Source of the DNA: CAYZBF01 sp964476585 | GTDB taxonomy: Bacteria; Hydrothermota; UBA3072 | DNA length: 20,836 nt | NCBI GenBank assembly: GCA_964476585.1 | Contig: CAYZBF010000029.1 | Span: forward strand, 1 to 20,836 | Direction: 5' to 3' | Part shown: one piece after another, positions 1 to 6,245 of the stretch | How the letters are laid out: every line of letters starts with the position of its first letter | Numbering within the stretch: the stretch's first letter is position 1 | Position numbers and translations under genes: made by a program | Notes under the pieces: generated by a model | The model's input: the letters and a program-made list of their open reading frames with translations, nothing else | Database searches by the model: none | What the model was told of the DNA's origin: nothing

Positions 1-1
1 G

Positions 2-463
2 AGAAGTTTCTTTATGCATCATATCACCAAGGTCAAGAAAAAGAAAGAGGGATACATATTCAGTGCCGTTGCTATGGTTTCGGTCCTGTTTATGTTGCTC
101 TCCGGTCTTATCACTTCAAGGGGGCCTTTCTTTGACTCTCTATATAATTATATGATTGCTCCACTTCAGGGGACGATGTTTTCATTGCTTGCCTTCTTCA
201 TTGCGTCTGCAGCATTTCGCGCATTCAGGGCAAGAAATGTCCAGGCTACTTTACTCCTTGTTACAGCTACAGTCGTTATGATAGGAAGGGTTCCTATCGG
301 TGATTATCTCTGGAAGGGGATGCCTGCTCTCGTTGAATGGGTGATGACAATTCCCAGTATGGCGGCTATGAGAGGCATAAGGATTGGAGTGGGACTCGGT
401 GCCGTGGCAACAGCAATGAAGATAATACTCGGTATTGAGAGAAGTTATATGGGAGGAGAATAA
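2..463 (+). CDS. Membrane protein A1, 5'-partial (paralogue of A2)
   Basis: Unknown function. The reading frame is open to the left edge, so the ATG at 14 is probably an internal methionine. The residues just before and after it (SFFMHHITKVKKKKEGY) align without gaps with an internal stretch of the paralogue at 3028-3660 (SLVRLHVRQIRRRKKGW). That paralogue has about 60 more N-terminal residues. Visible here are about four hydrophobic segments. The conserved parts are FRAFRARN, an IGRVP motif and a C-terminal segment shaped MRGIxIGVxLGAVA ending in ILGIERxY. The positive KVKKKK stretch suggests a cytoplasmic loop before the first visible helix. The stop overlaps the start of B1 by one base (TAATG), so the two are probably translated together. 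Paralogy with A2 is seen directly; any role is unknown. Confidence 0.85.
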   Translation, partial: RSFFMHHITKVKKKKEGYIFSAVAMVSVLFMLLSGLITSRGPFFDSLYNYMIAPLQGTMFSLLAFFIASAAFRAFRARNVQATLLLVTATVVMIGRVPIGDYLWKGMPALVEWVMTIPSMAAMRGIRIGVGLGAVATAMKIILGIERSYMGGE

Positions 464-1283
464 TGGGTTTCTGGCAGAGATTTCTGAAGCTCGATAGAAG
501 ATGGATATTCTTGGGGATTACAGTGGTGGTAATTATCCCCCTGATAAAACCTATTGGATTGCCTATAAAGCCTACAAAACCTGTTATTGACCTTTTCACT
601 TATATTGATACCCTGGGTCCAGAGTCGGGTGCGGTCATGGTTGTAACCGGATTTGACCCCTCCACAATGCCCGAACTAATGCCCATGGAGCAGGCACTAC
701 TCAGGCATTGTCTCGTAAAAGGAATACCAGTTATTTCATTAGGTGGTTTATACCCGGCTTATATTGGTATGGCAAAGATGGCAATAGACGAAGTGACAGA
801 GGAGTTTCCTGATAAAAAGAGTGGCGAGGATTATGTATTTCTTGGCTTTATTCCAGGTGTTAGTGCAGTAATCCTTTCTATAGGAATTGATATAGCCACC
901 ACTTTTGGGNNNNNNNNNNNNNNNNNNNNNNNNNNNNNNNNNNNNNNACTTCCACTCCGGAATACTGGTTGATGTATGCACAGGAGAGGTATGGCGTGAA
1001 TGTTGGGGTTGCGTGTACTGCTGTATCTGCTCCAGCTTATTATGCCTTCCTCCAGTCAGGACAGTTTGTAGGTATGTTGGGAGGACTAAAAGGTGCTGCA
1101 GAGTATGAAGAACTTATGACAAGGAAAGGATACCCTACCGGTAGGAGAAATGCAACCATTGGTATGGATTCTCAGTCCCTTGCTCATCTGTTGATAATTT
1201 TACTGATTATACTGGGGAATGTCGGCTATTTTATAGTAAGACGGGGTGAGAGGAAACAAGGAATTATAATGAGGAAGAGATGA
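463..1283 (+). CDS. Membrane-anchored alpha/beta protein B1, interrupted by assembly gap
   Basis: Unknown function; paralogue of the intact B2 (3657-4520, 287 aa). The first part (463-909) encodes a positively charged N-terminus, one membrane helix (about residues 14-32) and the start of an alpha/beta domain with the motif FDPSTMPELMPM and then GEDYVFLGFIPG. After 38 Ns the frame changes, and the C-terminal part resumes at 948 with an EYW motif, LQSGQ, GGLKGAAEYE, a final membrane helix and a basic tail. Both halves match B2 in order, so this is one gene with a mis-sized gap, not a real frameshift. The start has a strong ribosome-binding site (GGGAGGAG, 451-458). It ends with an ATGA overlap into C1. 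The charge pattern (basic ends inside) places the alpha/beta domain outside the cytoplasm. Confidence 0.85.
910..947. other. Assembly gap (38 Ns)
   Basis: A run of 38 unknown bases inside B1. Aligning the flanks with paralogue B2 predicts that about 31 residues (about 93 bases) are missing. The N count therefore looks arbitrary, and it breaks the reading frame (38 is not a multiple of three). Confidence 0.95.
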
Positions 1284-1909
1284 GTATCTCAACAAGTATA
1301 TGGGTTTGGATAGCAGCTCTATTAACCCTTATGGTATATTCCTTCCTCTATAAGGATAATCCTTTTTACCGCCTGGCTGAGCACATATTTATGGGCCTTT
1401 CACTTGGTTACACATTAACGATACTCTGGTATAACTATATAATTCCCAGGGTATATGAACCATTGTTCTTGCCACCGCATCAATGGAGTCTTATTTTCCC
1501 AATTCTTCTCGGTTTGATGACATTTGGAATTTTCTCAAAGAAGTATAACTGGCTTATTAAATATCCTCTTGCCTTCTATGTAGGAGGGTATGCTGGACTT
1601 AGAATACCATTATTATTGCAATCATGGATAATAAGACAGGTAGAAGCATCATTCTTGACACCTGATAAATTCACTTCTGTCTACAGTTCAATTAATGCGA
1701 TTCTTATATTTGTAGGCCTTGTAACCACCTTAATATATTTCTATTTTTCGAAGAAAAGAGAACATGGTTTTGGTGCTGCTGCAAATGTTGGGATTATATT
1801 TATTATGGTAGCCTTTGGAGCCGCGTTCGGTTACACTGTTATGGCTCGTATCTCCCTTCTTATTGGAAGGATGCAGTTCCTAATCCAAGAGTGGCTTGGC
1901 ATAATGTAA
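1280..1909 (+). CDS. Polytopic membrane protein C1 (paralogue of C2)
   Basis: Unknown function. A 209-residue, very hydrophobic protein with about six or seven predicted membrane helices. It shares two conserved patches with C2 (4520-5155). Near the N-terminus is SFLYxDNPxYxxAEH, where a short charged loop follows the first helix. Near the C-terminus is FGYTxMARISLLIGRM, followed by a short amphipathic end. FYFSxxxE sits in the loop before the last conserved segment. The ATG start overlaps the stop of B1 (ATGA) and has GAGG at 1271-1274. The stop codon directly touches the start of D. No catalytic motif is recognisable. A channel, scaffold or transport subunit is possible but not shown. Confidence 0.88.
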   Translation: MSISTSIWVWIAALLTLMVYSFLYKDNPFYRLAEHIFMGLSLGYTLTILWYNYIIPRVYEPLFLPPHQWSLIFPILLGLMTFGIFSKKYNWLIKYPLAFYVGGYAGLRIPLLLQSWIIRQVEASFLTPDKFTSVYSSINAILIFVGLVTTLIYFYFSKKREHGFGAAANVGIIFIMVAFGAAFGYTVMARISLLIGRMQFLIQEWLGIM

Positions 1910-3031
1910 ATGATTTTCCTTCTAATCCTTTCTTTTTCAATCTCCGCGAAAGATACACCTGATGATGCTGGCGGTTCTATAACTATTAACGCTTATAATA
2001 TACCTGAAGGGACACAGCGTATTCTGCTATATCGTCTTGCAGGAGGGGATACAATCTATGAAGAAGTGGGCCTTATTTCCATATTTAAAGGAGAATATGA
2101 TGATGCATCGGTTGTAGACGGTATGGAATATTTGTATAGAGGTAAAGCAATAACAGAGGATAGGGCCTACGTTGCGGAAATAAAAGAATATATATCATCC
2201 TCCCCAGAGTGGTTTAATAAATCCAGAACCTCGGTACTACTCCTCCTTATCCTATTCTGGGTAGTCGTCCTTATATATATTCAGTTAGCAAAGAAAAACC
2301 CGGAAGGTCTATTTATACGTAGACTCCCTCCTCTTGAAGCGATGGATGAGGCTGTGGGAAGAGCGACAGAGATGGGTAAACCAGTTCTATACGTCCCTGG
2401 GATAGAATACATTACCGATGCCGGAACCCTTGCCTCGATTACAATACTCGAAATGGTAGGTAAGAAGGTGGCTGAGTATGATACCCGTATTATCAATCCA
2501 CACTTCGACCCAATAGTTATGACGATTGCACAGGAGACCCTTAAGACCGCCTTTTCAGAAGCAGGTCGCCCTGATGCCTTCAATAAAGATGATGTCTTCT
2601 ATCTTACCTCTGAACAATTTGGATTTGCAGCAGGGGTGGATGGAATAATGCATAGAGAAAAGCCAGGTGCTATTTTTCTACAAGGATATTTCTATGCAGA
2701 GTCACTGATACTGGCTGAAACCGGATATTCTATAGGCGCAATTCAGATAGCCGGGACCAACGCTACAACTCAATTGCCCTTCTTTGTTGCCGCCTGCGAT
2801 TATGTTCTCCTGGGTGAAGAGATGTTTGCAGCCTCAGCCTATATTTCCAGGGAGCCAAGACTGTTGGGTTCAATTAAGGGTGCAGATCTGGTGAAGTCAG
2901 CTCTACTAATCCTGATTGGTGCAGGTGTCATCTTTGGTACCATTGCTTTCATTGCAGATAATGCAGGTAATCCTACTTATATGGAAATATTCAATAAAAT
3001 CCTTGAGTTTCTTGCGAGGGCAGCCAGTTGA
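1910..3031 (+). CDS. Membrane protein D, FN3-like outer domain plus alpha/beta domain (DUF6754-like)
   Basis: A 373-residue protein of unknown function; from memory it resembles the DUF6754 family, which I could not check. Order of parts: a signal peptide (residues 1-13); a short beta-rich, fibronectin-III-like domain (about 25-90); a membrane helix (about 107-127); a basic KK segment implying a cytoplasmic face; an alpha/beta domain (about 135-325); and a final helix (about 332-350). The alpha/beta domain contains GKPVLYVPG, an HFDP motif, LTSEQFGFAAGVDG, IAGTNATTQLPFFVAACDY and LLGSIKGADL. The LLGSIKGADL stretch resembles LGGLKGAAE in the B proteins, again just before the C-terminal helix. 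It has no second copy in the window and sits between the two A-B-C sets. The ATG directly follows the C1 stop, and its own stop overlaps the TTG start of A2. Confidence 0.85.
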   Translation: MIFLLILSFSISAKDTPDDAGGSITINAYNIPEGTQRILLYRLAGGDTIYEEVGLISIFKGEYDDASVVDGMEYLYRGKAITEDRAYVAEIKEYISSSPEWFNKSRTSVLLLLILFWVVVLIYIQLAKKNPEGLFIRRLPPLEAMDEAVGRATEMGKPVLYVPGIEYITDAGTLASITILEMVGKKVAEYDTRIINPHFDPIVMTIAQETLKTAFSEAGRPDAFNKDDVFYLTSEQFGFAAGVDGIMHREKPGAIFLQGYFYAESLILAETGYSIGAIQIAGTNATTQLPFFVAACDYVLLGEEMFAASAYISREPRLLGSIKGADLVKSALLILIGAGVIFGTIAFIADNAGNPTYMEIFNKILEFLARAAS

Positions 3032-3660
3032 AGAAAAGAATTCCACTGGTAATCACGTTCATTACAGGTTTTATCATTATTGTATCCTTTTTTATTCCAC
3101 ATAGACCATTCGGGCAACTTGAAACAGAGACACTTATCTGGTATGCCATAATATTTGCTTTCACTTTGATTATAGGTGTAGATTCTCTGGTTCGCCTTCA
3201 CGTGAGACAAATACGTCGTAGAAAGAAAGGTTGGTGGTATTCTATTGTTTTCTTTGCAGGATTTTTTTATTGTCTTACAATAGGTATAATATCAATTATC
3301 CGAACGCCAAATCCATTTCAACCAGGAACAGCTTTCTTTTATGGTTATGAAACGATCCTGATTCCGCTTCAATCAACTATGTTTGCGCTTCTCGCCTTCT
3401 TTGTCGCTTCAGCATCTTATCGTGCTTTTAGAGCAAGGAACATTGATGCAACACTATTACTTATCGCTGCAGTTATAGTGATGCTTGGAAGAGTGCCAGC
3501 GGGCTATAAGCTCTGGCACAGGCTTCCTGCAATAGCTGACTGGATTTTCGATGTTCTCCAGATTGGGGCGATGCGAGGTATACTGATCGGGGTAGCCTTA
3601 GGGGCAGTTGCTATGTCTCTAAGACTTATCCTTGGGATTGAAAGGACTTATTTATCATGA
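3028..3660 (+). CDS. Polytopic membrane protein A2
   Basis: Unknown function; the full-length paralogue of A1 (210 residues). About six membrane helices are predicted, near residues 5-23, 36-54, 69-90, 108-128, 138-153 and 179-200. A strongly basic loop (RQIRRRKK) lies between helices 2 and 3. Conserved with A1 are YRAFRARN, LGRVPAG and the C-terminal MRGILIGVALGAVA and ILGIER segments. The start is a TTG that overlaps the TGA of D. It is supported by GAGGG at 3016-3020, seven bases upstream, and by the absence of any better start. The gene ends in an ATGA overlap with B2. Confidence 0.88.
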   Translation: MKKRIPLVITFITGFIIIVSFFIPHRPFGQLETETLIWYAIIFAFTLIIGVDSLVRLHVRQIRRRKKGWWYSIVFFAGFFYCLTIGIISIIRTPNPFQPGTAFFYGYETILIPLQSTMFALLAFFVASASYRAFRARNIDATLLLIAAVIVMLGRVPAGYKLWHRLPAIADWIFDVLQIGAMRGILIGVALGAVAMSLRLILGIERTYLS

Positions 3661-4520
3661 TTGGGAATAAAAAGGATTTCTGGGATAGGATTACCTCTAT
3701 TAAGAGAGAAATTATATTTACCATTATCGGGATAGTGGTCATCGTACCAATTCTTCTCGGGATAAAAGAAAAGGTGCAGATTAGTCCACCAGTGAAGTCA
3801 GCATATGAAGCCATTGAATCACTCGATCCCACTGATGTGATTCTAATATCTATAGATTATGATCCCGCATCTATGCCCGAATTACAGCCCATGTTAAAGG
3901 CAATCTTAAGCCATGCTTTCAGGAAGGATATCAAGGTAATAATGATGGTCTTCTGGCCACTTGGACTCCCCATTGGAACTGAAGGATTGGGGGAAGTGGC
4001 AAATGAATATGGAAAGGTCTATGGAGAAGACTATATAAATCTTGGATATAGACCTGGGGATAGGGCGGTTATGATAGATATGGGTAGGGAGATAAGGCAT
4101 TTCTTTAGGTCGGATGTGAATGATATCCTTCTTGATACATACCCTATGATGAGAGATATTCACAACTACAATGATATAGCATTAATTGTAGGCCTGGAGG
4201 CAGGAAGGTTCGGCGAATTCTGGATTCAGTATGTTGGCTCACGTTATAATCAACGGATAATACTTGGTGTCACCGGTGTAATGGCAGCTGAAACTTACCC
4301 TTATCTACAATCCGGTCAAATTGAGGGCCTTATTGGCGGTCTAAAGGGGGCGGCTGAATACGAGACTCTTATTGAGAAGCCCGGCTTTGGATTAACCGGA
4401 ATGGCTGCACAATCATGGGCGCATATTGCAATTGTAATATTTATAATAATAGGTAACATAGGATACTTTATGACGAGACGAAAGGAGAGAAGGGTTAGAA
4501 TTAAAGGGAGGAAGGAATAG
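3657..4520 (+). CDS. Membrane-anchored alpha/beta protein B2
   Basis: Unknown function; the intact 287-residue copy of the B family. Layout: basic N-terminus, a membrane helix (about residues 20-38), an alpha/beta domain (about 45-245), a C-terminal helix (about 255-273) and a basic tail (RRKERR). By the positive-inside rule the alpha/beta domain faces outside the cytoplasmic membrane. Motifs shared with B1 are DPxxMPELxPM after the first strand, GEDYxxLGxxPG, a strand followed by ExW, and LQSGQxxGxxGGLKGAAEYE. The repeated strand-helix pattern suggests a Rossmann-like or periplasmic-binding-like fold, but I see no known active site. The start overlaps A2 (ATGA). The stop overlaps the GTG of C2 by one base. 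Confidence 0.88.
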   Translation: MIGNKKDFWDRITSIKREIIFTIIGIVVIVPILLGIKEKVQISPPVKSAYEAIESLDPTDVILISIDYDPASMPELQPMLKAILSHAFRKDIKVIMMVFWPLGLPIGTEGLGEVANEYGKVYGEDYINLGYRPGDRAVMIDMGREIRHFFRSDVNDILLDTYPMMRDIHNYNDIALIVGLEAGRFGEFWIQYVGSRYNQRIILGVTGVMAAETYPYLQSGQIEGLIGGLKGAAEYETLIEKPGFGLTGMAAQSWAHIAIVIFIIIGNIGYFMTRRKERRVRIKGRKE

Positions 4521-5155
4521 TGCTCGAGATCTTATCTGTCTGGATTGCCGGGGGGCTCACACTTTGTATTCTTTCCTTCTTGTACGGGGATAACCCCGTC
4601 TATAAATTTGCCGAACATCTCTATGTAGGTTTTTCTGCTGCCTACTGGCTGATCTATGTCTGGCACTTTACTATCAAGCAGATGGTCATCAATCCAATTG
4701 TTGCACGAGAGCCAGGAGCCTTGATGCTGATTATTCCACTATTCTTTGGTGCACTTATGTTTTCACGCTGGCTCCCTGAAAGAATTTCCTGGATCAGCAG
4801 ATGGTCAATTGCCTTTGTTGTTGGAATTGGGGCAGGTATAGTAGCAATTGGTCAAGTACAGGGTTTATTACTACCTCAGCTCAGAGCTACAATACTACCC
4901 CTGGCTACAGGTAACTGGAAGACGAATACAAACAATCTATTAGTTGTGATAGGGACGACTGCCACCCTGACCTATTTTTATTTCTCAAGAAGGGAAGCCG
5001 GCGTGTTGAGTAAATTTTCAAGAGTTGGGATTGCATTTATTATGATTGCCTTGGGTGCTTCTTTTGGATATACAATAATGGCGAGAATTTCACTATTGAT
5101 TGGAAGGATGATTTTCCTCCTTGGGAATTGGTTCCATATAGTAAAACCCCTTTAG
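4520..5155 (+). CDS. Polytopic membrane protein C2
   Basis: Unknown function; 211 residues, paralogue of C1. About six or seven membrane helices. It keeps the family signatures SFLYGDNPVYKFAEH near residues 17-31 and FGYTIMARISLLIGRM near the C-terminus. The middle third is less conserved and contains a short polar stretch rich in Thr and Asn (TGNWKTNTNN). The start is GTG, overlapping the TAG of B2 by one base, with a strong purine-rich ribosome-binding site (GGGAGGAAGG, 4506-4515). It is the last gene of the cassette; repetitive non-coding DNA follows at once, with no obvious terminator hairpin. Confidence 0.88.
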   Translation: MLEILSVWIAGGLTLCILSFLYGDNPVYKFAEHLYVGFSAAYWLIYVWHFTIKQMVINPIVAREPGALMLIIPLFFGALMFSRWLPERISWISRWSIAFVVGIGAGIVAIGQVQGLLLPQLRATILPLATGNWKTNTNNLLVVIGTTATLTYFYFSRREAGVLSKFSRVGIAFIMIALGASFGYTIMARISLLIGRMIFLLGNWFHIVKPL

Positions 5156-5158
5156 GAT

Positions 5159-5188
5159 TCACCACAAAGACACAAAGTACACAAAGGG
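5159..5188. repeat. ACAAAG short tandem repeat
   Basis: Three copies of ACAAAG begin at 5164, 5172 and 5181, that is every 8-9 bases, directly after the end of C2. First of three adjacent short-repeat families in this intergenic stretch. Confidence 0.8.
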
Positions 5189-5189
5189 A

Positions 5190-5245
5190 AGTTAGTTAAA
5201 TAGATGAATAGTCAAATAGTAAAATAGTGAATAAAGAAACTAACT
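5190..5245. repeat. AATAG 8-nt tandem repeat inside an inverted repeat
   Basis: AATAG recurs at exact 8-base spacing (5199, 5207, 5215, 5223) with a degenerate fifth copy at 5230. The block is bracketed by a perfect 8-bp inverted repeat, AGTTAGTT at 5190-5197 and AACTAACT at 5238-5245. It could fold into a stem with a loop of about 40 bases. Any function is unknown. Confidence 0.8.
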
Positions 5246-5281
5246 ACTCAACTAATCAACAAATCAACCACTCAACTATTC
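5242..5281. repeat. AACTANTC 8-nt tandem repeat
   Basis: Five head-to-tail 8-base units (5242, 5250, 5258, 5266, 5274) with consensus AACTANTC, ending 16 bases before the next start codon. They are non-coding and A/C-biased on this strand. They may affect expression of the following gene, which lacks a clear ribosome-binding site. Confidence 0.8.
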
Positions 5282-5297
5282 TTCTGACTTCGATACA

Positions 5298-6041
5298 ATG
5301 TGGTATTTGATTGATACAGGATTTAAGGGTCCTTATTACAATATGGCTTTTGATGAATCCTTGATGGATGTTATAGAAGATAGAGAAATAGTGTTTCTTC
5401 GATTATTTAATTTTAAACCAGTTTCCATATCTATTGGATATCACCAAAAGGTAGAAGATTGGCTTTTAGATTTAGAGAAAAAGGGGATTCTGTGGGTTAG
5501 GAGGCGGACTGGTGGAAGAGCGGTTATCCACTGTAATGATTTTACATATTCTTTTATATTCCATCGAGCCAATCCAATCATAGGGGGTAACATAATTGAG
5601 TCCTATAAAAAAATAGCACAGGCATTCAAGAAGGCATTTGATATACTTAATATTCAAACATCCATACAACGCGGAAAGAACCGTAACATGAGAAGGCCAA
5701 GATCACCTCTATGTTTCTCTGCAACTTCTATTTCAGAATTAGCGTGGAAAGGGAAAAAGATTATCGGGAGTGCACAGTTCAGAAATAAAGGGATAGTTCT
5801 TCAGGAAGGAACGATTTTGCTTGATGAGCCAGGTTCAATATTTCCTGAGGTTCCAGGAATGGCAACCCTAAGAGAAGCAAGAGGTAGTGAAGTTACTCTA
5901 AAGGAAATAAAGGAATCTGTAGTAAGAGGTTTCAAAGAGGCATTCTCTATTCATTTTGAGAGTTATAAGGAGAATTCCCTAAAGGAAGAATTACTGGAGA
6001 AATACTCTTCACCAGAATGGAATCTGGGAACTCACGCCTAA
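5298..6041 (+). CDS. Lipoate-protein ligase / octanoyltransferase family protein
   Basis: A 247-residue member of the BPL/LplA/LipB cofactor-transferase fold. It would attach lipoate or transfer octanoate to lipoyl domains of 2-oxoacid dehydrogenases or the glycine cleavage H protein in the cytoplasm. Family signatures are RRRTGGRAVIH (residues 68-78), the acyl-pocket region, and KKIIGSAQFRNKGIVLQEG (about 153-171), which contains the lysine and GSAQ typical of the group. Cys139 lies just ahead of it in a CFxxxS context, where LipM-type octanoyltransferases carry their catalytic cysteine. An octanoyltransferase is therefore as likely as a free-lipoate ligase. Both types normally run to about 245-340 residues; the short form, without a separate C-terminal domain, fits LipM. 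The ATG has no clear Shine-Dalgarno sequence. The gene stands alone between the cassette and the next promoter. Confidence 0.85.
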   Translation: MWYLIDTGFKGPYYNMAFDESLMDVIEDREIVFLRLFNFKPVSISIGYHQKVEDWLLDLEKKGILWVRRRTGGRAVIHCNDFTYSFIFHRANPIIGGNIIESYKKIAQAFKKAFDILNIQTSIQRGKNRNMRRPRSPLCFSATSISELAWKGKKIIGSAQFRNKGIVLQEGTILLDEPGSIFPEVPGMATLREARGSEVTLKEIKESVVRGFKEAFSIHFESYKENSLKEELLEKYSSPEWNLGTHA

Positions 6042-6117
6042 TCTCTTTCTTTAAGAAGATCCAAGAGAATCCAAATTACCTGCTTTTATCTTTTAATTTT
6101 TAACAAATTGATAGCCC

Positions 6118-6146
6118 TTGACAAATATAATTGCAGAATTTATACT
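6118..6146 (+). promoter_or_regulatory. Near-consensus sigma-70 promoter
   Basis: A perfect -35 box TTGACA (6118-6123) is followed, after exactly 17 bases, by TATACT (6141-6146), five of six matches to the -10 consensus. Transcription would begin near 6153 and give a leader of about 90 bases before the GTG at 6246. It should drive the three-gene unit 6246-11136. Within the leader I see no clear riboswitch or hairpin. Confidence 0.7.
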
Positions 6147-6245
6147 TGCCCTGACTGTAATTGTGGATGGGAAAAATAAGGTATATTTAGTTTTTTGTTA
6201 ATAGATAATATTCTAAAGACAAAAAGAAAAGGAGAATAGGATATA

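Noticed and set aside
969..1283. Separate small gene after the N gap
   Set aside because: It is the C-terminal third of B1; both sides of the gap match B2 in order, so the frame change comes from the N count.
1280..3660. Homology between A and C families through a shared IGR motif
   Set aside because: Only a three-to-five-residue match in hydrophobic helices; not enough to argue relationship.
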